Below are positions 13,574-20,599 of a stretch of DNA of 21,735 bases, one piece after another; position 1 is the stretch's first letter; each line of letters opens with the position of its first letter. The DNA lies in IMG/VR virus record IMGVR_UViG_3300033571_000199, positions 1 to 21,735 of that record. One strand, written 5' to 3'. The position numbers and the translations under genes are program-made. Under the pieces are notes generated by a model, which made no database searches, was not told where the DNA came from, and saw nothing but the letters and a program-made list of their open reading frames with translations. Origin of the DNA: a virus.

Positions 13574-13867
13574 ATGGCAAACATCAATGTCCAAGCCGTT
13601 CCATCAAACACTTCGGTGACCGTGCAGGATGGCAACAACATCACTGCCAACATCTCCAACGGCAACAACATCAACCTCCAAGTCACGCCACAAGCGAGAC
13701 AGGTTGTCAATATAAGCCGTGGAGTTGCGGGTCCACCCGGACCAAACGCCATTGGAGGCTACCCCATCAATGTCACGACACCACAACCATACGATGCGTT
13801 AATGTTTGTCAGCAATAACTGGACAAACATTCCCCAAACTGAAATCGCCGATGGCGGCAACTTTTAA
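13574..13867 (+). CDS. Small virion-like protein with a GPPGP segment
   Basis: This 97-aa protein starts 1 nt after the preceding stop. Residues 1-45 are a low-complexity, Asn/Val/Thr-rich beta repeat (TVQDGNNITANISNGNNINL). Next comes a short collagen-like GVAGPPGPNAIGGYP, and the C-terminal 30 residues hold an aromatic DALMFVSNNWTNIP segment. Short GPP stretches followed by a beta cap are common in fibre-associated phage proteins, where they help trimerisation. I do not know a specific function. It is probably a fibre adaptor or minor structural protein co-expressed with the genes around it. Confidence 0.6.
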   Translation: MANINVQAVPSNTSVTVQDGNNITANISNGNNINLQVTPQARQVVNISRGVAGPPGPNAIGGYPINVTTPQPYDALMFVSNNWTNIPQTEIADGGNF

Positions 13868-13878
13868 GGAGAAGGAAT

Positions 13879-15081
13879 ATGGCTAATACCATACGAATCA
13901 AACGCCGTGCCAACGGCGGTGGTGCAGGTGCACCAAGCAGTTTGGCGAACGCTGAATTGGCGTTCAACGAACAAACCAACATCCTCTACTACGGCACTGG
14001 CACAGGCGGTTCAGGTGGCACTGCCACAAGCGTAATTCCAATTGCTGGCAATGGTGCTTTCGTTGACACATCTTCCAACCAGAGCATTGGTGGCACCAAG
14101 ACATTCACCAGCACCATTGGTGGCTCGATTGATGGCAACGCTGCAACTGCAACCAAGTGGGCAACGGCTCGCAACCTATCTCTGACGGGTGATGGTGCGG
14201 CAACTCTGTCTTCAGTAGATGGCTCGGCAAACGTGTCTGCCGCCCTGACGCTGGCGACAGTCAATGCCAACGTGGGCACTTTCCTGAAGACCACGGTCAA
14301 TGCCAAGGGCTTGGTGACTGCGGCGACTACTGCCAACATCAATGACCTGACTGTCCCAACGGCTGACTATGGTTTTGGTGGGTTCAAAATCACTGGGTTG
14401 GCTGACCCCGTCAATGCCCAAGATGCGGCAACCAAGAACTATGTGGACAGCACCGCACAGGGCTTGGATGTAAAAGCATCAGTGGTAGTTGCGACCACGG
14501 GCAACATTACTCTGTCTGGCACTCAGACCATTGACGGTGTGGCAGTGGCGGCTGGCGACCGAGTGCTGGTTAAGAACCAGACTAACCAAGCCCAGAACGG
14601 CATCTATGTGGCAAATGCCTCAACATGGGCACGCTCCACAGACATGGATGTCTGGACTGACTTTCCAAGTGCTTTCACCTTCGTAGAACAAGGCACCACT
14701 CAAGCCGACACGGGCTGGGTCTGTACCGCCAACGCTGGTGGCACTTTGGGCAGCACTGCTATCACTTGGGCACAGTTCTCTGGGGCTGGAACTTATGTCG
14801 CTGGCACAGGCTTGACCCTGACGGGCAACACTTTCAGCATTACGAATACGGCAGTCACTGCTGGTTCGTATGGCGGTGCCGCTCAAACCTTGTCGGCCAC
14901 AGTCAACCAGCAGGGTCAACTGACTGCTCTGTCTGCTCAAAGCATTGCCATTGCCAACACTCAGGTGTCTGGTCTTGGAACAATGTCCACACAGGATGCC
15001 AGCAACGTGGCAATCACTGGTGGTAGTATTACAAACTTGACCACCTTTGACGGAATCACCATCGACGGCGGCACGTTCTAA
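13879..15081 (+). CDS. Tail fibre protein with Mtd-like N-terminus
   Basis: This 400-aa fibre has a strong AAGGAG ribosome binding site. Residues 1-40 (MANTIRIKRRANGGGAG..., then SLANAELAFNEQTNILYYG) resemble the N-terminal attachment domain of Mtd-type fibres. The fibre at 15146 begins in a related way. Residues 165-300 form a well-known fibre module: ITGLADPVNAQDAATKNYVD, then VAAGDRVLVKNQTNQAQNGIY, then DTGWVCTANAGG. The rest is Thr/Ala/Gly-rich beta repeat. The protein ends TTFDGITIDGGTF with no obvious C-terminal receptor-binding head, so it may be a shaft or adaptor for a longer fibre. The composition (very low charge, high Thr/Asn) fits a virion trimer. Confidence 0.82.
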   Translation: MANTIRIKRRANGGGAGAPSSLANAELAFNEQTNILYYGTGTGGSGGTATSVIPIAGNGAFVDTSSNQSIGGTKTFTSTIGGSIDGNAATATKWATARNLSLTGDGAATLSSVDGSANVSAALTLATVNANVGTFLKTTVNAKGLVTAATTANINDLTVPTADYGFGGFKITGLADPVNAQDAATKNYVDSTAQGLDVKASVVVATTGNITLSGTQTIDGVAVAAGDRVLVKNQTNQAQNGIYVANASTWARSTDMDVWTDFPSAFTFVEQGTTQADTGWVCTANAGGTLGSTAITWAQFSGAGTYVAGTGLTLTGNTFSITNTAVTAGSYGGAAQTLSATVNQQGQLTALSAQSIAIANTQVSGLGTMSTQDASNVAITGGSITNLTTFDGITIDGGTF

Positions 15082-15089
15082 TCATCAAT

Positions 15090-15130
15090 GCCCACTACAT
15101 AGTGGGCAGTAAACCCGCCCTAGATAGGGC
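15090..15130 (+). promoter_or_regulatory. Two tandem hairpins between the two large fibre genes
   Basis: GCCCACT (15090-15096) pairs with AGTGGGC (15101-15107) around ACAT. GCCCT (15117-15121) pairs with AGGGC (15126-15130) around AGAT. Both sit in the 64-bp gap after the 400-aa fibre gene. Neither has a U-run. They may protect the upstream mRNA 3' end, set a ratio between the fibres, or slow ribosomes before the AAAGGGGA site of the next gene. The second hairpin ends 4 nt before that site. Confidence 0.5.
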
Positions 15131-15145
15131 AGAAAGGGGAGCCAC

Positions 15146-17800
15146 ATGGCAAACATCATCAAGCCAAAGCGTAGCAATACGGCGGCGGCAGTGCCAACGA
15201 CAGGTCAACTTACTTCTGGTGAGTTGGCTGTCAACATGGCAGACAAGAAGGTCTACATCAACAACGGCACAGCGGTGGTGCAGGTTGGTGCTGGAAACTT
15301 GTCGGGATTGGGTGATACCAACATTACCTCACCTGCCAATGGGCAGGGCTTGTCTTACAACTCAACCAGTGGCAAGTGGGTCAATTCAAACGCTGGCACA
15401 GGTGACGTAGTTGGTCCTGCTTCTGCAACGGACAATGCCATTGCTCGGTTCGATACCACCACTGGCAGGTTAATTCAAAACTCTACCGTCACCCTTGATG
15501 ACAACGGTAACGCAATCAATGTCAATTCCGTAGGCTTTGACACAACTCAAGCAACTGTGCCAGCAACCGTAGGCACTATGTCTTGGGATGATGGCGATGG
15601 TGTGCCTACCACTTTGCTCAAGGGCGGCAACGTCAACTTGCAGGTTGGTACGCAAGAATACGCACGGGTTTACAACGACAGCGGCACAACCCTAACTCTA
15701 GGGCAAGCGGTTTATATTTCAGGTGCCCAAGGCAACCGTGTAGCCGTCAAGCTGGCTCGGGGTAATGTGGAAGCCACTTCTTATGGCACCATTGGTCTGG
15801 TGGCTGAAACTATTGCCAACGGGGCAGAGGGTTTCATCATTGTCTCTGGGGCTTTGTATAAGTTAAACACCACAGGCTTGACGGCTGGTGCAACTGTTTA
15901 TCTATCACCGTCAACGGCTGGTGCTGTTACCTCTACCAAGCCGCAAGCCCCTGACCAATTAGTTGTTATTGGATGGATAGAGCGAGTTCATGCAACCGTA
16001 GGCTCTATCTACGTCAAGATTGACAATGGCTACGAGCTAGATGAGTTGCACGATGTTCGCATTGTGAGTCCAGCATCTGGCAATACGCTTATCTATGATG
16101 CGCCCACAGGGGTATGGAAGAACGCCAACCTTACGCAAGGCACGGGCATCACCATCACCAACGGGGCTGGAGCCATTACGGTTACCAACTCTGCCCCTGA
16201 CCAGACAGTTTCATTGACTGGGGCTGGTGCAACCTCTATCTCTGGCACTTACCCTAACTTCACCATTTCCAGTGTCAACACCACATACGGTGCAGCAACC
16301 AGCACAACGCTTGGGCTGATTGAGTTGGGGTCAGACACGCAGCAAACAGTCGCCGCCAATGCAGTGAGTGCTACGGCTTCACGCACCTATGCTTTGCAGG
16401 TTAACGCCGCAGGACAAGGGGTAGTCAATGTTCCGTGGACAGACACCAACTCTGGCGGCACAGTCACCAGTGTGAGCGGAACGGGCACAGTGTCAGGCTT
16501 GACCTTGACAGGCACCGTTACTACCAGTGGGTCGTTGACACTGGGCGGCTCAATTAGTTTTCCTGTCACTTCTGTCGCAAGTAAAACGGGAGCGGTGACT
16601 CTTGTTGCAAGTGATGTCGGACTTGGAAGTGTCACGAATCTAAGTCAACCAAACTATTTCAACAATACGGGTCAACCACACAGCACAAGAACATCGTTTG
16701 ATGCCACCACTCCATCGTATGACTTTGGGTGGAGATTTGTACAAGGGTCAACCAATGGTCCCAACACTGGCGGCTCTCAGTATTACTCATGGTATGTCGG
16801 ACTTGGCTCTGATTATCCTGCTACTGGTGCTGGTTCATACGGGGCGATGTTCGCTGTAGACCGTAATAGCACCACACCATATCTTTCAGTTCGGTACAAC
16901 GAAGGCAATTCATTCACAGCATGGCAAAGAATACGTGCTGGTTATGCGGACACCGCAGGTAATGTGACGGGCACAGTTGCTGTCGCCAACGGCGGCACAG
17001 GGGCTACAACCGCCGCCAATGCACTGACGAACCTTGGTGCTTATGCAGCAAGCAATCCCTCGGGATATGTCACCACTGCGGGTGCTCGTTCAGCGTTAAG
17101 TTTCACAGCAGGTAGTGGGGCATACAACTCCACCACTGGTGTCATGACCATCCCAACCAACACCAACCAGTTGACCAACGGTGCGGGATTTGTGACTTCC
17201 AGTGGGGTCACCTCTGTTGCCACTGGCACAGGCTTGACGGGCGGCACCATCACAAGCACTGGCACTATCTCACTGGCAAACACTGCGGTGACGGCTGGCT
17301 CATACACAAACGCCAGCATTACCGTAGATGCTCAAGGTAGGATAACGGCGGCATCAAGTGGGGCAAGTGGTGGAGTTACCTCATTCAGTGCTGGCACCAC
17401 AGGCTTGACGCCAAGCAGTGGAACTACCGGCGCAGTCACTTTGGCAGGGACGCTTGCTGTCGCCAACGGGGGCACTGGCGCAACAACGGCATCGGCGGCA
17501 AGAACCAACTTGGGAATCAGTGACCCCATTGGAGTTGGTCAAACATGGCAAAACGTGACGGGGAGTCGTGCAAACGGTGGGACATACACCAACACAACTG
17601 GTCGCCCAATTGCGGTCGCTTTGAGTTGCTGGTCATCTAGTCAGTCGGGATATTTTTACATCAACGGTTCAAACGTCTATCTTGGTTTGGGACGCTCAAC
17701 TTACTTTGATACGCTTCCTCTGTTTATGATTGTTCCAGCGGGAGCAACATATAGCACAAGCGGTCTTGACTACATTGGCTTGTGGATGGAATTGCGTTAA
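15146..17800 (+). CDS. Large tail fibre / receptor-binding protein
   Basis: This 884-aa fibre is built from modules. Residues 1-45 form an Mtd-like N-terminal domain (KPKRSNTAAAVPTTGQL, then GELAVNMADKKVYINNG). At about 170-300 is a beta domain with YARVYNDSGTTLTLGQAVYI and later DELHDVRIV. A Thr/Gly-rich shaft follows. At about 510-600 is a fibre module with QPHSTRTSFDATTPSYDFGW and later YSWYVGLGSDYPATGAG. NGGTGATT repeats lie at residues 615-631 and 774-790. A C-terminal head from about residue 795 (GQTWQNVTGSRANGGTYTN, then GRPIAVALSCW) is a recurrent fibre tip and is the likely receptor-binding part. It is followed at once by its probable assembly chaperone. Confidence 0.85.
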   Translation: MANIIKPKRSNTAAAVPTTGQLTSGELAVNMADKKVYINNGTAVVQVGAGNLSGLGDTNITSPANGQGLSYNSTSGKWVNSNAGTGDVVGPASATDNAIARFDTTTGRLIQNSTVTLDDNGNAINVNSVGFDTTQATVPATVGTMSWDDGDGVPTTLLKGGNVNLQVGTQEYARVYNDSGTTLTLGQAVYISGAQGNRVAVKLARGNVEATSYGTIGLVAETIANGAEGFIIVSGALYKLNTTGLTAGATVYLSPSTAGAVTSTKPQAPDQLVVIGWIERVHATVGSIYVKIDNGYELDELHDVRIVSPASGNTLIYDAPTGVWKNANLTQGTGITITNGAGAITVTNSAPDQTVSLTGAGATSISGTYPNFTISSVNTTYGAATSTTLGLIELGSDTQQTVAANAVSATASRTYALQVNAAGQGVVNVPWTDTNSGGTVTSVSGTGTVSGLTLTGTVTTSGSLTLGGSISFPVTSVASKTGAVTLVASDVGLGSVTNLSQPNYFNNTGQPHSTRTSFDATTPSYDFGWRFVQGSTNGPNTGGSQYYSWYVGLGSDYPATGAGSYGAMFAVDRNSTTPYLSVRYNEGNSFTAWQRIRAGYADTAGNVTGTVAVANGGTGATTAANALTNLGAYAASNPSGYVTTAGARSALSFTAGSGAYNSTTGVMTIPTNTNQLTNGAGFVTSSGVTSVATGTGLTGGTITSTGTISLANTAVTAGSYTNASITVDAQGRITAASSGASGGVTSFSAGTTGLTPSSGTTGAVTLAGTLAVANGGTGATTASAARTNLGISDPIGVGQTWQNVTGSRANGGTYTNTTGRPIAVALSCWSSSQSGYFYINGSNVYLGLGRSTYFDTLPLFMIVPAGATYSTSGLDYIGLWMELR

Positions 17801-17810
17801 GGAGAACAAG

Positions 17811-18179
17811 ATGGATATGGAATACTGGCAAAACAGTGAAGGTCAAGTGTACGGGTTTGATGTCTCAGACCCGTCACAAGTTGAGGCAATGAACCAGTTG
17901 CTTTCTACGGGCACATGGACAAATGTCACAGGCTCATGGCCGCCACCGCCACCGCCACCTACTGCGGAACAAAACAAACAAACGGCAGTCAATTTACTGT
18001 CGCAAACAGATTGGACAGCATTGCCCGATGTCTCTGACCCGCTCAAAAGCAACCCATACCTTGCAAACGCAAACGAATTCAATGACTACCGAAACGCCGT
18101 AAGGCAGTACGCCATCAATCCAGTTGCTGGAGAAATTGTGTGGCCTGTTCTGCCCACAGAGGATTGGCAACCAGCATAG
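17811..18179 (+). CDS. Tail fibre assembly chaperone (Phage_tail_APC-like)
   Basis: This 122-aa protein begins at ATG 17811, supported by AAGGAG 6-7 nt before it; an in-frame ATG at 17730 inside the fibre gene is unlikely. A variable N-terminus with a WPPPPPPPTAEQNK linker precedes the family core. The core is NLLSQTDWTALPDVSDP, then NEFNDYRNAVRQYAINP and EIVWPVLPTEDW. It matches the phage tail assembly chaperone family, whose members follow fibre genes and help fold or attach the fibre tip. The N-terminal part probably recognises the C-terminal head of the upstream fibre, so the two genes are expected to travel together. Confidence 0.82.
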   Translation: MDMEYWQNSEGQVYGFDVSDPSQVEAMNQLLSTGTWTNVTGSWPPPPPPPTAEQNKQTAVNLLSQTDWTALPDVSDPLKSNPYLANANEFNDYRNAVRQYAINPVAGEIVWPVLPTEDWQPA

Positions 18180-18190
18180 AAAGGTAAGAG

Positions 18191-18493
18191 ATGACGGACG
18201 AAGTACGGCTGTCCACTGCTGACAATTCACACATAGACAAACGCTTCGATGAGATTCTTTCGGAACTTCGGAAAATCCACGGGGCGTTTGCTCGCAATCC
18301 AGACGGCACAACCGACTTCGACGGGCATCGTAGGTATCACGAATCCATGATTGCGGCGGCTGAAGCACAGACGCAGTTCTGGAATGAATTGAAACTGGAG
18401 ATAGCAAAGAAAGGCATCTGGGGTCTGCTGGTCATCATCTGCGGATTGGTGCTGGTGGGCATATCGGCAAAATTCGGACTTGGAGGTAAATGA
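18191..18493 (+). CDS. Single-pass membrane protein of the lysis module
   Basis: This 100-aa protein has a soluble charged N-terminal part and one hydrophobic helix at about residues 75-93 (GIWGLLVIICGLVLVGISA), near the C-terminus. The soluble part has helices at 14-30 and 50-72, with a DFDGHRRYHESM segment. It overlaps the three-TM holin by ATGA. Its place and topology suggest a lysis regulator, an antiholin or a second holin, with the soluble part probably in the cytoplasm. It does not look like an i-spanin, which has an N-terminal membrane anchor. I do not recognise a named family with certainty. Confidence 0.6.
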   Translation: MTDEVRLSTADNSHIDKRFDEILSELRKIHGAFARNPDGTTDFDGHRRYHESMIAAAEAQTQFWNELKLEIAKKGIWGLLVIICGLVLVGISAKFGLGGK

Positions 18494-18864
18494 TGCTTTT
18501 GGAAACCATACTTGGGGCATTGGTGCCTGTAGCAGTCGAAGGCGGCAAGCAACTCATCACCAAGTGGGCGGGTGGCGTAAAGCCCACCACCATTGACGAG
18601 CAAATCAAACTGGAACAGGCTGACGTTGCTCGCATTGAAGCCATTGCCAAACTAGATACCCCAATCGGAACACCCAGCCAATGGGTCGTAGACCTTCGTG
18701 CTTCAGCCCGCTATATCGGTGCACTACTGGTGATAGGTGTCGGAGTTTCAACCCTGTATTACCCCGTTTCTGACGCAATACGCACCATTGCTTTGGAGGC
18801 GGCAAACATTGCGTTCGGCTTTCTCTTTGGCTCACGCATTGTGGCTGGGTGGGCAAAGAAATGA
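18490..18864 (+). CDS. Holin of the three-TM type
   Basis: This 124-aa protein has an N-terminal weakly hydrophobic helix (residues 3-17) and a charged helix at 35-55. The PSQWVVDLRASARYIGALLVIG segment then leads into a membrane helix at about 75-93, and a last helix at about 99-120 ends in a basic tail. This matches the 3TM holin family, in which a 'W.r..RP' turn precedes the second helix. It would form holes in the inner membrane and let the endolysin reach the peptidoglycan. It overlaps its neighbours by ATGA at both ends, so the three lysis genes form one translational unit. Confidence 0.75.
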   Translation: MMLLETILGALVPVAVEGGKQLITKWAGGVKPTTIDEQIKLEQADVARIEAIAKLDTPIGTPSQWVVDLRASARYIGALLVIGVGVSTLYYPVSDAIRTIALEAANIAFGFLFGSRIVAGWAKK

Positions 18865-19322
18865 CTTTCAAACTGTCGAAGCGAAGTCTTGACCGATTAG
18901 AGGGGGTTGATGCTCGGCTGGTTCAATGCGTCAAGCGTGCCATTGAGTTGACCTCAGTTGACTTTGCTGTGACGGAGGGACTGAGAACCAAAGAGCGGCA
19001 GATTGAACTATTCAACAAAGGTGCCAGCCAAGTTCGTGACGGCGGCACTCATGTGGAAGGCAAGGCGGTTGACTTAGTGGCATTCCTTGGAGGGCGTATC
19101 TCTTGGGAATTGAACCTGTACGACGACATTGCTCTGTCAATGGCAACTGCCGCCCGAGAAATCAAGTTGCCTCTGAGGTGGGGAGCCGCATGGAACATCC
19201 CCGACATCACTCAATGGAACGGGACAATGGAGGCGGCGATGCAGTACTACATCGACACACGGCGCAAACAGAACCAACGCCCGTTTATCGATGCTCCACA
19301 CTTCGAGATAGCAGTTCGGTGA
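18861..19322 (+). CDS. Endolysin, M15-type peptidase (VanY / L-alanyl-D-glutamate peptidase-like)
   Basis: This 153-aa protein starts at ATG 18861, in ATGA overlap with the holin stop; GTG 18849 is a less likely alternative. Residues 38-52 read TEGLRTKERQIELFN. The metal site follows: H64 and D71 in THVEGKAVDLV (H-x-x-G-x-A-x-D) and H147 in DAPHFEI, with D144 just before. These are the zinc ligands of M15 peptidases such as the T5 and Listeria phage endolysins, which cut peptide cross-links or stems in peptidoglycan. The RWGAAWNIPD segment resembles the 'WGG.W....D' motif of the family. No signal peptide or cell-wall-binding domain is present, which suits holin-dependent release. Confidence 0.9.
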   Translation: MTFKLSKRSLDRLEGVDARLVQCVKRAIELTSVDFAVTEGLRTKERQIELFNKGASQVRDGGTHVEGKAVDLVAFLGGRISWELNLYDDIALSMATAAREIKLPLRWGAAWNIPDITQWNGTMEAAMQYYIDTRRKQNQRPFIDAPHFEIAVR

Positions 19323-19575
19323 CCTGTTCCAGCAGGTCTTCCTCAGTCAGCCCGTAGTGACGGGCAAAGGCTTTGCGCCCCATGCCATGCACACCTGAGT
19401 TGCCTCGGTGATGCTCGGGGCACAGTGGAATGACGGGGGCATCATCCCTGACCCCACCAAGACGGCGAATGTGGTGCACTTCAGCAGGGGTGCCACGATA
19501 CCCAAGGTTGCGACACAAAATGCACCCAAGGTCAGCGACTTCCCCGTAGTGTTTGCGCATGGCGGCGTTCGACAT
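19285..19575 (-). CDS. Ref-like HNH nuclease
   Basis: This 96-aa protein (from ATG at 19575; 19560 is an alternative) matches the Ref/RecA-dependent nuclease domain. A zinc pair C18-x2-C21 is followed by H34-H35 in EVHHIRRLGG, then PLCPEHHRGNSGVHGMGRKAF carries C52, H55, H56 and H63, and HYGLTEEDLL closes the domain. In phage P1, Ref cuts DNA at RecA-mediated D-loops. Here it would serve recombination or replication. The gene overlaps the upstream nuclease gene by 44 bp and its 3' end overlaps the endolysin gene by 38 bp on the other strand. Most of P1 Ref's N-terminal extension is missing; this compact form is common in other phages. Confidence 0.8.
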   Translation of the reverse strand: MSNAAMRKHYGEVADLGCILCRNLGYRGTPAEVHHIRRLGGVRDDAPVIPLCPEHHRGNSGVHGMGRKAFARHYGLTEEDLLEQVTELLSRSVEHR

Positions 19576-19921
19576 GGTAGAACCACTTGAGAATGAGTTG
19601 CTCGAGATGAACCATCGTATCACCCTTGCGCTCCAGTGACCCGTCAGGCTTGAGCCATTCAATGCACGACACACTCATGCCAGCGTCAGTGTTGCCCGTG
19701 ACAATCAGCACCACAAACTTCGGAGTGTTGGCAAGGGCACGGAGCAATATCCATTGCCCACCGCCAAAGTTTTCGTGAGGTCGCTTCCACTCACAAACCA
19801 GAAAGTGTCCCCGCCGCTCATATACCATGTCGAGGTTTGAGGGCAGGAACTTTGGATGGTCTGGAATCAACCCCGCCAAGTCTTGGAAATCCAAGTGCTT
19901 GGCATCGGGGTTGCGCATCAT
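19532..19921 (-). CDS. PD-(D/E)XK-like nuclease
   Basis: This 129-aa protein starts at ATG 19921 in ATGA overlap with the upstream stop, with AAGGGAAG before it. D31 lies in SNLDMVYERRGHF, followed by E44-W-K46 in FLVCEWKRP and Q56 in GGGQWILLRAL. The spacing D-x12-E-x-K plus a downstream Gln is the classical PD-(D/E)XK nuclease core, with the GQ helix as in VRR-NUC or resolvase-like proteins. It would cut branched or single-strand-containing DNA during phage replication or recombination. It shares a 44-bp overlap with the Ref-like gene, so the two nucleases are made together. The catalytic pattern is visible; the substrate is inferred. Confidence 0.65.
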   Translation of the reverse strand: MMRNPDAKHLDFQDLAGLIPDHPKFLPSNLDMVYERRGHFLVCEWKRPHENFGGGQWILLRALANTPKFVVLIVTGNTDAGMSVSCIEWLKPDGSLERKGDTMVHLEQLILKWFYHVERRHAQTLRGSR

Positions 19922-20259
19922 ACGGTTGACTTCCCTTCTGCCCGTGCTGATGATTCCAGTGACCGCCACACCTCAATTTTGGCTTCTGCGGCAATCATTA
20001 ACCATCGCAGTCGCTCGGCTTCGGCAACGGCTTGCTGGAGAGCCTCCAAGTGCTTTTTGTACTCAGGGTGAGAGTAGGCGAATGTCTCCTTGGCTGATTC
20101 TGTTTTTTCAGAGCAAGATGCCATAAGTGTGGCTTTGATGGTCTTTCGGTACTCCGTCATATAGACCACGTTTGCTTTGGCTAGTGCATATTCTTTTGCG
20201 TTGTCCCTGATGAAGTCAAGGGCACGAAAGGGGCTGATGTCTTGGTCTGGAGCATTCAT
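19918..20259 (-). CDS. Conserved small phage protein next to recombination genes
   Basis: This 113-aa helical protein starts at ATG 20259, preceded by GGAGGAAAC. It has an acidic N-terminus (residues 1-20). Helical segments follow with YRKTIKATLMASCSE, FAYSHPEYKKHLEAL, a long AVAEAERLRWLMIAAEAKIEVWRS helix and a short basic end. The sequence pattern (Y...lka.lM......ereAyA.peY...l..l..a...e.lrw....A...iEvWRs) is familiar from many phages that carry recombination or single-strand annealing genes, but I know no assigned function. The neighbours suggest a helper for DNA recombination. Confidence 0.7.
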   Translation of the reverse strand: MNAPDQDISPFRALDFIRDNAKEYALAKANVVYMTEYRKTIKATLMASCSEKTESAKETFAYSHPEYKKHLEALQQAVAEAERLRWLMIAAEAKIEVWRSLESSARAEGKSTV

Positions 20260-20378
20260 TTTTGTTTCCTCCAAGATGCAAGCATCTGCCGCTTCTGCTG
20301 TGCGGCGCAACGGTTAATGTAGGCATGGAGCCGCTTGAGTGCTTCCTCTACCATTCGGTCGATATTCGTCATGGTCAT
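20256..20378 (-). CDS. Small 40-aa basic protein in the early operon
   Basis: A short frame on the minus strand is linked to both neighbours by ATGA overlaps: ATG at 20378 overlaps the upstream stop, and TGA at 20258-20256 overlaps the downstream ATG. It encodes a basic helical peptide with NIDRMVEEALKRLHAYINR and a QQKRQMLASWRKQK end. AGGAG lies 2 nt before the ATG at 20378 but 8 nt before an in-frame ATG at 20372, which may be the true start (38 aa). The perfect fit to the overlap chain supports a real gene. The function is unknown; the positive charge could suit nucleic acid binding. Confidence 0.65.
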   Translation of the reverse strand: MTMTNIDRMVEEALKRLHAYINRCAAQQKRQMLASWRKQK

Positions 20379-20599
20379 AACTCCTGAATGGTGATTCGGT
20401 ACTGCTTGCCAAAGCGGTCTTCGACATCAATGGTTTTGGTGGTGGACAAGAACTCATCGTAATGACCAAGGTCAAACTGCACCCTGCCAACAGATGCCAG
20501 AAGTTTCTGCCCTGCGGTGTCGAGGGTCTTGAGTTCAGTGCTTATGAGCCATGCGATGTAGTCGCAGTATGCAAGCCTGACGGGTTTCGAAGATAGCAT
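20375..20599 (-). CDS. Small early protein of unknown function
   Basis: This 74-aa protein has a good AAGGAGAACCC ribosome binding site before ATG 20599. Its first half is helical (RLAYCDYIAWLISTELKTLD). Its second half is beta-like and ends DRFGKQYRITIQEL. Its start lies inside the 3' end of the 67-aa gene upstream (58-bp overlap in another frame) and its stop overlaps the 40-aa gene. I do not recognise a family. The place between the helicase-loader-like gene and the recombination genes points to an accessory early function. Confidence 0.65.
   Translation of the reverse strand: MLSSKPVRLAYCDYIAWLISTELKTLDTAGQKLLASVGRVQFDLGHYDEFLSTTKTIDVEDRFGKQYRITIQEL

Noticed and set aside
13879-17800. 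A diversity-generating retroelement acting on the Mtd-like fibres
   Set aside because: Only the N-terminal attachment segment resembles Mtd; there is no reverse transcriptase, no template repeat copy and no C-type lectin variable region in the window.
17730-17810. In-frame earlier ATG for the fibre chaperone
   Set aside because: It would lie inside the fibre gene with no ribosome binding site, while ATG 17811 has a strong AAGGAG.
20350-20392. ACCATTC / GAATGGT inverted repeat around the start of the 40-aa gene
   Set aside because: Only 7 bp with a 29-nt spacer inside coding sequence; expected by chance in a window of this size.
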